Shown: positions 33,018-42,022 of the stretch, one piece after another
How the letters are laid out: every line of letters starts with the position of its first letter
Position numbering within the stretch: position 1 is the first letter of the stretch
NCBI RefSeq assembly: GCF_036248255.1
Contig: NZ_CP109178.1
Span: 124,001-188,000 of the forward strand
DNA length: 64,000 bases
DNA from: Streptomyces sp. NBC_01717
GTDB lineage: Bacteria; Actinomycetota; Actinomycetes; Streptomycetales; Streptomycetaceae
Direction of reading: 5' to 3'
Position numbers and translations under genes: made by a program
The notes under the pieces: generated by a model
The model's database searches: none
Seen by the model: only the letters and a program-made list of their open reading frames with translations
What the model was told of the DNA's origin: nothing

Positions 33018-33572
33018 TCAGAAGTCGAGTTCGACGTAGTCGATGTCGGTGAACTCCACCACGAGTCCGTCGGCACGGCGGCCGCGGTCTTTGAAGTACT
33101 GCTCCTGGAGTCCTTCTGCGATCACTGCCTGGAGCTGCTGTTCGGAGGCTCCGGCGGTCCGTGCGTCGAAGAGGCGGGCCGCGTACTGGGGCGGGAGGTG
33201 CTGGGTGATCAGCCGGATACGTCCGTCGTCCGTGGTGCCCGGTGCGGCGGTGAATCCGAACCGCGCCCTGGTTTCCACGACGATGCCGGTGGAGGTGGCG
33301 GCGTTCTTCTTCGCTTTCTCCTTCACCCGTGGCTGCCAGCGGTTGCGGACCTCACCTGTGAGCCGGGCCGCAAGGTCCGGGCGTGGTTTTTTGATCTGGT
33401 CCTTGACGTACCGTTCGACCGTGCGCTGGGTAATGCCCAGGAGGTCGGCAACGGCTCTGGTGCCTTTGAACTGCCTGACCAGGAACCGCATCTGCGCGCC
33501 TGCGGTCTTGGGGATCGGGCGGGTGGCCGTGCTCGCCGCGGCCCTGTCGAGACTGTCTCCAAGGATGCCCAT
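33018..33572 (-). CDS. tpg: Telomere terminal protein Tpg
   Basis: A 184-residue protein, the same length as Streptomyces terminal proteins. It begins MGILGDSLDRAAAS, has a helix-turn-helix (VADLLGITQRTVERYVKDQI, residues 41-60), RNRWQPRVKEKAKKNAATST, ARFGFTAAPGTTDDGRIRLI and ends EFTDIDYVELDF. Tpg is attached covalently to the 5' ends of linear Streptomyces chromosomes and plasmids and primes patch synthesis of the 3' overhang. It follows tap after 9 bp, the standard order. Its presence says this replicon, or one it has exchanged with, is linear. Confidence 0.92.
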   Translation of the reverse strand: MGILGDSLDRAAASTATRPIPKTAGAQMRFLVRQFKGTRAVADLLGITQRTVERYVKDQIKKPRPDLAARLTGEVRNRWQPRVKEKAKKNAATSTGIVVETRARFGFTAAPGTTDDGRIRLITQHLPPQYAARLFDARTAGASEQQLQAVIAEGLQEQYFKDRGRRADGLVVEFTDIDYVELDF

Positions 33573-33581
33573 GAGGTGGTC

Positions 33582-35777
33582 CTACTCCCCGCTGTCTTCG
33601 GTGTCGCCCTTGATGTGCCGGGCCGGGTTGTGCCCTTCATCGAGCATCGCGACGGCCCAGAGCAGGTCCTGGGTGCCCTCGTGCTTGACCATCCCTGGTG
33701 ACACACCGAGCCGGAACGTGCCCGGGGCCGGCTTTCCGTCCGCGGTGCGCGGCAGCACGTCCAACGGGCTCGGCCCGTCGGACAGGTAGACGGCGCAGTC
33801 GGAGAGCAGCGCGATCGGGATCAGTGCGTCCTCGCCGAAGGTCAGGGTGCCGGCCGGGGGCGGGGCGGTCTGGGTGGCTGCGGCTGTTTTGAGGATCTTG
33901 CGGTGCATGTTGATGCGGGCGGCGGAAATGACGGCTGCGCGGATGTCGGGGCGCCAGGTCGGGCGCTCCAATGCGGGCCAGCGTTCGCCGAACTTGTAGC
34001 CGGTGCCTTGCGGGCGCTCGCGGAGCTTGCCGATGCCGCCCTTGACCGTCGACTTGATGGCCGAGAGCACGGCCGCCATGCCGGGGTCGGTCTGCTTGTG
34101 GTGCTCCATGACGGTGAGAAAGTCGGCCTCGGACAGACCGGAGGTGACGCCGAGGTCGGCCATCGTCTGCTTGTACGCCTCGCTGAGGTGCTTGTACCAG
34201 GGGTCCAGGTAAGGGCCGGACTCGGTGCGGATCCATGCCTCCACCGGTCGGAGGGTGACCGGAAGGTGGTAGGTGTCGATGAGTTCCTGGGCGTAGGCGA
34301 CGGTCGGTGTCGCGTACCAGGACGGGCCCTCGGGCCGTACTCCGTGGGGCGTGAACGGGTTCGGCATCCTCGGGTCCAGCTCGATGCCGGACAGGTCGAC
34401 CAGCCAACTGCCGGGTGTCTTCTTGTCGAACGCCGGATCCTTGACATGGACGGGGGCGCCCAGGCCGACGACGAGCCGGTTCGCGGCGGCGAGGAACGCC
34501 GTGTTCACGTCAATGCCGACCGCGAACGCCCCGGTGCATTCGGTGTCGGTGAGCAGCTGCGGGTCACGGGCCCACTCATAGGCTTCTTCGTCCAGGACTT
34601 CGGCCGGGGTGCGCTGGTGGGTGCGTGGGTAGAGGGCGGCGACAACCGGGTGTTCGTCCGGTGCCTCGACCGGCGCCGGGTCAACAGGCTCGGCCAGCGA
34701 GCCGGGCACGGGCCCGGACACCCAGGCGCCGCTGCTCTCGTCCTTCACGGCCCGGGTCGGCGGCCGCAGCGCGGTCATCGTTTCCAGGCCCGAGACGGCG
34801 GTGGAGCCGCGGGGGGTGATGACGCGGGTCGCGTAGGTGCCCAGTACATCGGCGATGCCGGCCGGGTGCAGGTGGTCGGTGGTTCCCCAGGAGCGGGAGT
34901 CGAGTGCGCCCCAGGGCAGGACGGCAAACTGGACGCACTGGCGTCGCCCGCCCTGTGCGGGTCGGTAGACGCGGGCCCAGGGACCGAAGCCACGGCGGGT
35001 GAGTTTCCACTTCGCCTTCGTGATCTGCTGTACGACCTTGTGGTCGTCCGGCAGGCGCAGGCGTCGCCGGTCCTCGAGCCGTTCGGGCAGTCCGAGACGT
35101 TCGGCGGCCGTGGTGGTCAGCACGATCAGGGGGTCGAAGTCCTTGCCGGACGGATGCAGACGCGGAGCGCCGAGCTGCGCCTCGGCAAGAACCCATTCGA
35201 CCAGCCCGGGAAGGGACTTGGCAGGACAGTCCAGCACCGTGCCGCCGACGCAGTACAGCAAGCCGTCGCCATCCAGCACACCGAGCGGCCCATGCGCGAA
35301 TCGCGGGTCAGCAGCCACGGAAGAGGAACCGCGCGCGGTCTCCTTTACGGCGGGGCGTCGCCCTGCGGGGGGCGTGGCCGAGGGTGCTGATCGCACTGGC
35401 GTCGTCGGGGCGCTGGACGACGCCGGGGCTGGCGCAGGCGCGGGTTCGAAGGTGGTCTCGGGCGCGGTGGGCACCCGCGGCACCAATGCCGTGGCTGATG
35501 GCTCGGAGGCCGTGGCGGGTGCCGGCTCTGGGGTGTCGGCGGGGTAGAGCTCGGCGAGCTGTGCAAGCAGGCGTGCGTACGCCTCACGCTGAGGCGGCCG
35601 CGGCTCCGTCTTCCCACTCTCCCACGACACCACCGTCGCACGACGGACCTTCAACGCGTTGGCCACCTGCTCCTGCGTCAAACCATGCGCCCTACGCAGC
35701 CGTTCCCGTTCAGCCGGAGGGGGCAGCGGGGACGCAGATGCGATCAGGGCGTCGACCGCGTCAAACAACTCGGACAT
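33582..35777 (-). CDS. tap: Telomere-associated protein Tap
   Basis: A 731-residue protein, close to the usual length. The N-terminal XRE-type helix-turn-helix (LRRAHGLTQEQVANALKVRR, residues 28-47) is followed by a Pro/Ala/Ser-rich linker (about 80-150) and a large conserved domain (ARFAHGPLGVLDGDGLLYCV-like, FDPLIVLTTTAAERLGLPER, VGIDVNTAFLAAANRLVVGL, GIGKLRERPQGTGYKFGERW). Tap binds the telomere 3' overhang and recruits Tpg. The gene is upstream of tpg in the same operon. TGCGTACA-like repeats just upstream may be an operator. Confidence 0.9.
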   Translation of the reverse strand: MSELFDAVDALIASASPLPPPAERERLRRAHGLTQEQVANALKVRRATVVSWESGKTEPRPPQREAYARLLAQLAELYPADTPEPAPATASEPSATALVPRVPTAPETTFEPAPAPAPASSSAPTTPVRSAPSATPPAGRRPAVKETARGSSSVAADPRFAHGPLGVLDGDGLLYCVGGTVLDCPAKSLPGLVEWVLAEAQLGAPRLHPSGKDFDPLIVLTTTAAERLGLPERLEDRRRLRLPDDHKVVQQITKAKWKLTRRGFGPWARVYRPAQGGRRQCVQFAVLPWGALDSRSWGTTDHLHPAGIADVLGTYATRVITPRGSTAVSGLETMTALRPPTRAVKDESSGAWVSGPVPGSLAEPVDPAPVEAPDEHPVVAALYPRTHQRTPAEVLDEEAYEWARDPQLLTDTECTGAFAVGIDVNTAFLAAANRLVVGLGAPVHVKDPAFDKKTPGSWLVDLSGIELDPRMPNPFTPHGVRPEGPSWYATPTVAYAQELIDTYHLPVTLRPVEAWIRTESGPYLDPWYKHLSEAYKQTMADLGVTSGLSEADFLTVMEHHKQTDPGMAAVLSAIKSTVKGGIGKLRERPQGTGYKFGERWPALERPTWRPDIRAAVISAARINMHRKILKTAAATQTAPPPAGTLTFGEDALIPIALLSDCAVYLSDGPSPLDVLPRTADGKPAPGTFRLGVSPGMVKHEGTQDLLWAVAMLDEGHNPARHIKGDTEDSGE

Positions 35778-35813
35778 GGCACCTCCTCCCCTTCAGTGTA
35801 ACAATGACCGCTT

Positions 35814-35855
35814 ATTCTGCGTACATTCACCGCTCGAATTGCGTACACCACATAC
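35814..35855. promoter_or_regulatory. Repeated TGCGTACA motif before tap
   Basis: TCTGCGTACATTC and AATTGCGTACACC lie 25 bp apart within 80 bp upstream of tap, in a locally AT-richer stretch. They could bind the HTH domain of Tap or another regulator; this is inference. Confidence 0.3.
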
Positions 35856-36289
35856 AAGTCCAACGAGCGGTGGTGGCAGGGTGCGCAGCCCCATCGGCGC
35901 TCCGTGACCGACGAGCAGTGGCGGCAGGCCGAACACCTCCAAAAACCCAGGGCGAGCGAGGTGACCTCCTCCGGCCTGCCGCGACGGGTGCCCACGGCCA
36001 ATCTGGTCGAGCAGGCCGGCGCACCGACCCCGAGGGGCCCACAGATCTCCCGCGCCCCCGAAGAAGTAAGGGGCAGGCCGAGCAACCTGCGCCGCGGCGT
36101 CCAGCGGGGACGCAACGCAGGCAGTGACACGAACGGCCAGGGCTTCGGTCCTGACAGCTCCTACAACCAGGAGCGTTAGCGCTGAGCCCTGGCGGCGCCT
36201 CGTCGGCGGAGGTGCCCGAAGACGATCCAAGCCGTGAAATCGCACAACTCTGCCCCTCCGTGACGCCCCCTGAGGCTGCGAGCGGCGGC

Positions 36290-36545
36290 CCACAAGCTGC
36301 CGACCGGTCCTTCTCTCGCCACTTCGGGTCACAGTTGAAAGCAACGGGGACCAGAAGTAACCGAGCACGGTCAGCCCCAGGCACCAGACCACGGCCAGCC
36401 ACCCGTTGTGCCCGATCTCGCTGCCCAGCAGCAGCCCGCGCAGCGTCTCGATGGCCGGAGTGAACGGCTGGTACCCGGCCATCGGCTGGAACCAGCCCGG
36501 CATCGCGTCGAGCGGTGCGGCGGCGAGTATCCGGGTTCCCGAACC
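36290..36545 (-). pseudogene. ABC-2 type permease C-terminal remnant
   Basis: The minus strand reads PLDAMPGWFQPMAGYQPFTP, AIETLRGLLLGSEIGHNGWL and AVVWCLGLTVLGYFWSPLL. This is the last two helices of an ABC-2 (DrrB-like) permease (MPGWLQP-AE-QP-TPIIETLR-LLLG). Both sides become unrelated. The remainder of 35900-36820 shows only scraps, among them VTDEQWRQAEHL near 35903, which resembles an IS5-type transposase start. Confidence 0.55.
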
Positions 36546-36823
36546 GCCGGGTCGCGGCCAGCGGGGGCGACGGCTGGGCGGACGCGCCACCCGGTCCTTC
36601 GGCACGGTGCTCATGCCGGCCCTGGCCCTGGCCCCGATGCCGGGCCGGCCCGGCTGGTCGCCGCTGGCGCTTGCGGAGCAGTCCGGCGACCACCCTCCTC
36701 GAGATCTGAACCGTGGCCCCGTGGCCGGAGACTCCCTCATCCACGTGGGAGCCGATGGGCTGCCTGCCGTGACTCCGCCGAGTCAGGGCCAGCAGCAGCC
36801 GATCCGTCGCCAGGGCGGGACAG

Positions 36824-37129
36824 TCACCAGGACGACTTGGTGACTCCGGGGAGGAATCCGGCGTGGGCCTGCTCGCGCATACGGACGCGGGACAGCCCGA
36901 ACTGCCGCAGGTGTCCCCGGGGCCGGCCGTCCACGCTGTCCCGGTTGCGTACCCGGGTCGCGCTGGCATCGCGTGGCTGGCGCCGAAGCTCCGCCAGAGC
37001 AGCGGCCCGCTCCGGCTCCGGGGTGCCCGGGCGGCGGATGATCTCCTTCAACTCAGCGCGCCGGGCCTGGTACCGCTCGACGGTTGCCTTGCGCTTCTCG
37101 TTCTTCGTGATCTTGCTCTGCTTGGCCAT
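36824..37129 (-). CDS. rpsN: 30S ribosomal protein S14, zinc-independent form
   Basis: A 101-residue S14 ([20 protein letters not shown] ... [20 protein letters not shown]). The CxxC pairs of the zinc-binding short form are absent ([20 protein letters not shown]), so this is the C-minus paralogue that takes over when zinc is limiting. It overlaps rpmB by four bases (ATGA) and shares its Zur-type control. Confidence 0.95.
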   Translation of the reverse strand: MAKQSKITKNEKRKATVERYQARRAELKEIIRRPGTPEPERAAALAELRRQPRDASATRVRNRDSVDGRPRGHLRQFGLSRVRMREQAHAGFLPGVTKSSW

Positions 37130-37365
37130 CAGACCTTCCCCCCGCGAGCGCGGATGCGGGCCACGGCCGCCTCGATACCGGTGATGTCGATCGTCTTGAT
37201 CGCCTTGGCGCTGAGCGTCAGGCGTAGATGCCTGCCCTCGCTGGGCAGCCAGTAGCGCTTGCGTTGGATGTTGGGGTCGAAGCGCCGGGATGTACGTCGG
37301 TGCGAGTGGGAGATGTTGTTGCCGAAGCCCGGCTGGGCGCCGGTCAGTTGGCAGTGGGCGGACAA
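37129..37365 (-). CDS. rpmB: 50S ribosomal protein L28, zinc-independent form
   Basis: A 78-residue L28 ([40 protein letters not shown]). Zinc-binding L28 has CxxC near the N-terminus and again near the C-terminus; here only one cysteine (HCQLTGAQ) remains. It is the first gene of the leftward arm, starting 35 bp from the Zur-like palindrome. Confidence 0.95.
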   Translation of the reverse strand: MSAHCQLTGAQPGFGNNISHSHRRTSRRFDPNIQRKRYWLPSEGRHLRLTLSAKAIKTIDITGIEAAVARIRARGGKV

Positions 37366-37399
37366 GGTGTTACCTGCCTCTCTTCAAGACGACTCCATT

Positions 37400-37420
37400 T
37401 GAAAATGGAAACCATTGTCA
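37400..37420. promoter_or_regulatory. Zur-box-like palindrome in the divergent promoter
   Basis: TGAAAATGG-AAA-CCATTGTCA is an inverted repeat with 8 of 9 matches, in the only AT-rich spot of the 67-bp gap between rpmB and rpmG. It fits the Streptomyces Zur operator (TGaaAATGatTTTCA core). Zinc-loaded Zur would repress both arms at once. Confidence 0.85.
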
Positions 37421-37432
37421 TATACTAGCCCC

Positions 37433-37597
37433 ATGGCTCGCCCCGAAGTACGCCCGATCATCAAGCTCCACTCCACCGCAGGGACCGGCTACACCTACGT
37501 CACCCGCAAGATCCGGCGGAACGATCCCGACCGCATGGTCCTGCGCAAGTTCGACCCGATCGCCCGCAAGCACGTCGACTTCCGCGAAGAACGCTGA
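37433..37597 (+). CDS. rpmG: 50S ribosomal protein L33, zinc-independent form
   Basis: A 54-residue L33 from ATG 37433 ([40 protein letters not shown]). The zinc ligands of the C-plus form (CxxC in the first loop, CPxC in the second) are replaced by HSTAGT and FDPIAR. First gene of the rightward arm, 12 bp from the Zur-like box; it was too short for many ORF cut-offs. Confidence 0.93.
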   Translation: MARPEVRPIIKLHSTAGTGYTYVTRKIRRNDPDRMVLRKFDPIARKHVDFREER

Positions 37598-37629
37598 CCC
37601 CACACCCTCCTGCGCTGAAGGACCACGCC

Positions 37630-37884
37630 ATGAAGCCCGCAATCCACCCCCCGTACGGCCCCGCCGTCTTCCGCGACAAGGCTGCCGGCTCCGCCTTCCT
37701 CACCCGTTCCACCGCCACCAGCGACAAGACCATCGAGTGGGAGGACGGCAACACCTACCCTGTCGTCGACGTCGAGATCTCGAACGTGAGCCACCCCTTC
37801 TACACCGGCAGCGCCCGCGTCCTGGACACCGCCGGCCGCGTCGAGCGGTTCGAGCGCCGCTACGGCCGGCGCGAGGCGAACTGA
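37630..37884 (+). CDS. rpmE2: 50S ribosomal protein L31 type B
   Basis: An 84-residue type B L31 ([58 protein letters not shown]). Type B lacks the CxxC zinc site of type A. It displaces L31A under zinc starvation, freeing zinc. The stop overlaps the next start (TGATG), so it is coupled to the CobW-like gene. Confidence 0.95.
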   Translation: MKPAIHPPYGPAVFRDKAAGSAFLTRSTATSDKTIEWEDGNTYPVVDVEISNVSHPFYTGSARVLDTAGRVERFERRYGRREAN

Positions 37885-39038
37885 TGCAGAACCAGCCCCG
37901 ACTGCCCGTCGTGATCGTCGGCGGGCTCCACTGCGACGCCCGCAGGGAAGTCGTCGACCGCCTCCTGCGAACCGTCCCCGGCAGCGTCGCCCTCCACCAT
38001 GACCTGGCCACAGCGGCCGAAGGCACCCTGCGGCGCCTGGTGCGCGACTCCTCGGGCGAGCTGTCGTACGGCGATGCCCCGCTCGTCAACGACTGCGCCT
38101 GCTGCGCGCTGCGCGAAGACCTGGTCCCCGAGCTGGAGCGCCTGGCCGCCGGCGGTCTGACCCGACTCGCGATCGTCGAACTGTGGGACTCCGTCGAACC
38201 CAAGGCCATGGCAGAGGTCGTCGCCGCGCACGGCGGCGACGCCCTCGATCTCACCAACGTGATGACCGCCGTCGACCCCGCGCTCGTGCTGCCCTACCTC
38301 GCCAACGGCGACGACCTGGCCGAGGTCGGTCTCGCCGCCGCCACCACCGATCAGCGCACGGTCGGCGACACCTGGGCCCGGCAGCTGGAGTACGCGGCCG
38401 TGCTCGCTCTCGTCGACAGCGATGAGGCCGACGACGAGGACCGCGCCCTCCTTGCCCAGCTCCACCCGACCGCCCGCCGGGTGTCCGCCGGATCAGGCGA
38501 ACTCGCCCAACTGGCCTTCGCCGGCTTCGACGTGGAAGCGGCGGCCGTCGCCCAGCACCCGGCCTGCGCACGGCTGCCCCAGGAAGCGGACGAAGCCGGG
38601 GTCGCCACCCTCGTCTGGCACCGCCGCCGCCCCTTCCACCCCGAACGCCTCTACCAGGCGCTGGAAGACCTCTGCTGCAGCGCCGCCCGCAGCCGCGGCC
38701 GGTTCTGGCTCGCCGACCGCCCCGACACCCTGCTCGCCTGGGACGCCGCAGGAGGCGCGCTGTGCGTGGAGAACGCCGGCCCGTGGCTGGCTTCCCTGCC
38801 GGACGCCGCATGGGACATGGTGTCCCCGATGCGCCGGGCGGCTGCCGCCCTGGACTGGCACCCCGAGCACGGCGACTGCTGCCAGCACCTCGTCTTCACC
38901 TCTCCCGGCCTCGACCGCGACGGCCTGGCACAGCTACTCGAATCCTGCCTGCTCACCGACGACGAGTACGCCGCCGGTCCCGAGGCGTGGAAGCACCTGC
39001 CGGCCGCGTTCGACTCCCTCCTCGACCCCGTCTCGTAG
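37884..39038 (+). CDS. CobW/COG0523-family protein without a recognisable P-loop
   Basis: A 384-residue protein coupled to rpmE2. The family CxCC metal motif is kept ([20 protein letters not shown] near residue 71), as are [20 protein letters not shown] and a CobW C-terminal domain ([20 protein letters not shown], residues 250-370). The N-terminal strand reads [20 protein letters not shown] where G(F/L)LGAGKTT is expected, so the lysine and serine/threonine of Walker A are missing. COG0523 proteins in zinc regulons are thought to be zinc metallochaperones with GTPase activity. This one would need another mode of action, or is a non-hydrolysing subtype. Confidence 0.85.
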   Translation: MQNQPRLPVVIVGGLHCDARREVVDRLLRTVPGSVALHHDLATAAEGTLRRLVRDSSGELSYGDAPLVNDCACCALREDLVPELERLAAGGLTRLAIVELWDSVEPKAMAEVVAAHGGDALDLTNVMTAVDPALVLPYLANGDDLAEVGLAAATTDQRTVGDTWARQLEYAAVLALVDSDEADDEDRALLAQLHPTARRVSAGSGELAQLAFAGFDVEAAAVAQHPACARLPQEADEAGVATLVWHRRRPFHPERLYQALEDLCCSAARSRGRFWLADRPDTLLAWDAAGGALCVENAGPWLASLPDAAWDMVSPMRRAAAALDWHPEHGDCCQHLVFTSPGLDRDGLAQLLESCLLTDDEYAAGPEAWKHLPAAFDSLLDPVS

Positions 39039-39087
39039 CCCTGGCATCAGACACCAAGCCGAAATCAGAACCGACGAAGGAACTCTC

Positions 39088-39336
39088 ATGGCCCGCCGTC
39101 ACGACCCCCGCAAGCCGCTCAAGCCTCGCCCCACCCCCCTCGAAGCCGCCGATATCACGTACATCGACTACAAGGACACCGACCTGCTGCGGAAGTTCAT
39201 CTCCGACCGCGGGAAGATCCGCAGCCGCCGCGTCACTCGCTCCACCGCCCAGCAGCAGCGGCAGGTCGCCGCAGCGATCAAGAACGCCCGGGAGATGGCG
39301 CTCCTGCCGTACGCCGCCCGCGTCGGGGCGCAGTAA
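39088..39336 (+). CDS. rpsR: 30S ribosomal protein S18, zinc-independent form
   Basis: An 82-residue S18 from ATG 39088 ([60 protein letters not shown]). No cysteines. It ends the rightward arm of the zinc-starvation cluster, 49 bp after the CobW-like gene. The 410-bp stretch after it (39337-39747) holds no gene I can support. Confidence 0.95.
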   Translation: MARRHDPRKPLKPRPTPLEAADITYIDYKDTDLLRKFISDRGKIRSRRVTRSTAQQQRQVAAAIKNAREMALLPYAARVGAQ

Positions 39337-39747
39337 GCCGGCGATGCTGCGCGGCAGGGCGGTCCTGCCGCAGCCCGACGGCCCAGGACGGCGGCCAGGA
39401 GCTGCATTCACGCGAGGCCGTGGTCGTCGGGCGCGGTAGCGAAACCGCCGGGCGGCTCCTTGTGCAGCTCCCCTTATGCAGGCGGGGTTCATCGGTTGTC
39501 CGGCCGCCGGGCGTCGGACGGACTCGTTGCTGCCTGTGTCCGAGCCGGCGGCCTGGATCGCGAGCGGCTCCGGCGCCGTAGTGGAACTACGCACGCTGTC
39601 AGGGCCCGGCCAACGGCCCAGCGCAGGGCCTGTGAGAAGCCAGGCCGTGCTCGCCCTGACCCGCCGGCGTCACGGCCCGCGAAGATAAAATGGCCGTCAC
39701 GACCGAGGGGACCACGTACTCCCTCCGGGACACGACAGGGAGAGACT

Positions 39748-40701
39748 GTGCCGCCTTACAGCCTCGAAAACCGGCTGGTCATTGGAATCGCCTCCAGCGC
39801 CCTCTTCGACCTGAAGGAATCCGATGCCGTTTTCCGGGAGAAGGGCGAGGAAAGCTACCGCCGTTATCAGCGGACCAAGTTGGACGAGACGTTGCAGCCG
39901 GGAGTCGCCTTCCCCTTCATCCGCAGGCTGCTGTCACTGAATGATCTGAACCCTGACGGTGACCCGCTGGTCGAGGTCATCATTCTCTCCCGCAACGACC
40001 CCGACACCGGGCTTCGGGTCATGCGATCCATCAGGTCTCATGGCCTGCCCATAACTCGCGCGGTTTTCATGCAGGGACGCTCGCCGTACAAGTTCATGCG
40101 CGCGCTGCACATGTCGCTGTTTCTGTCCGCCGACGACGGCGACGTCCGCGAGGCTACGGGCGCTGGGCTGCCGGCAGGCCGTGTCCTTGGCTCTGCCGTC
40201 GCCGACGATCCTGACGACAAGGATCTGCGGATCGCCTTCGACTTCGACGGGGTTCTCGCCAGCGACGAGTCGGAGCGCGTGTTCCAGCAGGACGGCATAG
40301 AAAGCTTCCGTAATCATGAGATCCTGAACGTTGCCACGCCTCACGACGCGGGTCCGCTCCGGGAGTTCCTCCGGAAGGTGAACACGCTGCAGCGCCGAGA
40401 GGAGGAACGGCGCAAGAAAGACCCGGACTACGCGATCCGCGTCCACGTGTCCATCGTCACGGCCCGCAATGCGCCCGCGCACGAGCGGGCCGTCATGAGC
40501 CTGAACCAATGGGGCGTCACGGTCAACGACGCCTTCTTCCTCGGCGGAATCGACAAGAGCTCGATCATGGAAGTGCTCAAGCCGCACATCTTCTTCGACG
40601 ACCAGGAAAGCCATCTCCAAGGCACATCGCGGACGACACCGAGCGTCCATATCCCGTTCGGAGTGGTGAACCAGGAAGCCCCGCAGACTGATGCGAAGTA
40701 G
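39748..40701 (+). CDS. Cytosolic 5'-nucleotidase (NT5C1-like)
   Basis: A 317-residue protein from GTG 39748 behind a GGGAGAG site; the frame is open upstream to 39460 but lacks family similarity. It contains ENRLVIGIASSALFDLKESD, VEVIILSRNDPDTGLRVMRS, and the haloacid-dehalogenase nucleophile IAFDFDGVLASDESE (near residue 166). A second acidic motif, HIFFDDQESH, is near the end. The family dephosphorylates AMP and other nucleoside monophosphates in the cytoplasm. It stands alone. Confidence 0.88.
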   Translation: MPPYSLENRLVIGIASSALFDLKESDAVFREKGEESYRRYQRTKLDETLQPGVAFPFIRRLLSLNDLNPDGDPLVEVIILSRNDPDTGLRVMRSIRSHGLPITRAVFMQGRSPYKFMRALHMSLFLSADDGDVREATGAGLPAGRVLGSAVADDPDDKDLRIAFDFDGVLASDESERVFQQDGIESFRNHEILNVATPHDAGPLREFLRKVNTLQRREEERRKKDPDYAIRVHVSIVTARNAPAHERAVMSLNQWGVTVNDAFFLGGIDKSSIMEVLKPHIFFDDQESHLQGTSRTTPSVHIPFGVVNQEAPQTDAK

Positions 40702-41000
40702 CCTCCCCCGCTCAACTGTCTGCCGATGCGGGCGGCGTCATCCCGGGCGGCAATGAGCGCCCAGGCCCCGGGCACCTCCGCGTCCTGCTGCACGGACCGC
40801 CTTCCCACGCGAAGCGGCCGCATTGCCCACCGGCCCGGCACCCGATACTCCGGTGCCGAAGCGGGTCCTCTGTGCTTCTCCACAGCGCTGTGGCTCGACG
40901 GCGCGCCGCGCCCGCCAGAGGGGAACCCCCATGTGCCGTGCACAGCAACTGGCAGCCGGTGGGTGTGCTTCGACAAGGTGACCCCCACCATGTCCTGTGG

Positions 41001-41249
41001 TCAGTCGGGCAGGACAATGCCCTGCTCGTTGAGGTGCCGTGCTGCCTTGTCCTGGGTCTTGAGCCGGTGGCGGCAGACCCTCCTGTACCGCACGAGGGCG
41101 CCCGAAGGTTCGCGGAGTACAGCCTCGGCAACCAGGGGTCGCCGGCATGCCTTCCAGCCATGGGCGCTGCAGACGGCGTCGGACTTCGGCGCGAGGGTGG
41201 CGGGGAACGGCTGGATGGACTCGATGTCGGAGAGCATGGGTGCCGTCAT
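41001..41249 (-). CDS. Small hypothetical protein
   Basis: About 82 residues from ATG 41249 (MTAPMLSDIESIQPFPATLA), with good codon use through VLREPSGALVRYRRVCRHRL and ending KAARHLNEQGIVLPD. No known motif. It begins shortly after the stop of the helicase-associated remnant on the same strand. The 40702-41000 stretch shows no supportable gene. Confidence 0.4.
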   Translation of the reverse strand: MTAPMLSDIESIQPFPATLAPKSDAVCSAHGWKACRRPLVAEAVLREPSGALVRYRRVCRHRLKTQDKAARHLNEQGIVLPD

Positions 41250-41284
41250 GCCGGTCGAGCATACGGAAAGCACGGCCAGGGAGT

Positions 41285-41790
41285 GTGGCTACCAGCGCAT
41301 GCTCAGGGCATCGAGTGCGCGGACACGGTCGGCGGCAAGACGCTCTTTGCGACGGCGGGCGTTGCTGATCCATTGCCCGAGGCGTACGGGTCCGCCGTCG
41401 AGGACTTCGATGTGCCGCTGCGCAACGTAGAGGCGCCCTTCACAGTGGTGAAAGGCACGCGCGGCAGCCAGACCCCTGTCCCAGCTCCGGGCGGCCGGTC
41501 TGCCTGTGTCAGGGGCTGTTCAGCGGATCGGATCAGGCCGAGACCGTCGAGCAGGCGCCGTTGCACGGGGCCAGGCGTTCGGGGCAGAGGCGTTGGGTGC
41601 GGAGCCACTCCCCCAGGCGGTGTCCGTCGTCGGTGGTGCAGTCCCTGGGCACGTCGGTCAGTGAGTGGCCGGCTTCTTGATGCCGGCGGGCGGCGTGGAA
41701 GGCGCGTTGCCAGGTCAGGGGCCAAGGCGGGTTCCAGTGTTCCCTCCCGATTCTGACCTCGTGGCCCTTTCCGCGCACGTCCCGCACCGC
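41285..41790 (-). pseudogene. Helicase-associated-repeat protein, C-terminal remnant
   Basis: Two HA repeats on the minus strand lie in different frames. The first is WQRAFHAARRHQEAGHSLT then DGHRLGEWLRTQR. The second is SWDRGLAAARAFHHCEGRL, YVAQRHIEV, VRLGQWISNARRRKERLA and ends ALSMRW-stop. The shift between them near 41500 and the lack of a helicase core show it is broken. The DNA of the second repeat matches the remnant at 2.1 kb. Confidence 0.65.
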
Positions 41791-41861
41791 TCATCGTGTC
41801 GCTGTGCCCTCTCGGCGGGCCGGAATCATTGAGCACTCTCAGCGACCGTCTCGGCGATCTC

Positions 41862-41908
41862 CTGCGGCGAACCGAGCCGACCGCACGGGTCCGCTCGGTT
41901 CGCCGCAG
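41862..41908 (-). terminator. 16-bp perfect hairpin
   Basis: CTGCGGCGAACCGAGC (41862-41877) and GCTCGGTTCGCCGCAG (41893-41908) pair perfectly around a 15-nt loop, 115 bp past the stop of the minus-strand oxidoreductase gene. It likely terminates that gene. Confidence 0.7.
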
Positions 41909-42022
41909 CGAGCATCGCGGCCGCTGGTCGCCGAACGTGCCCCAAGCTCTGCGCATCGGCGTCTCGTTGGCCACCGGGGCCGCGCGGACGAGCGCGGGAC
42001 GCGTCGGTGAAACGGCTCGTTC

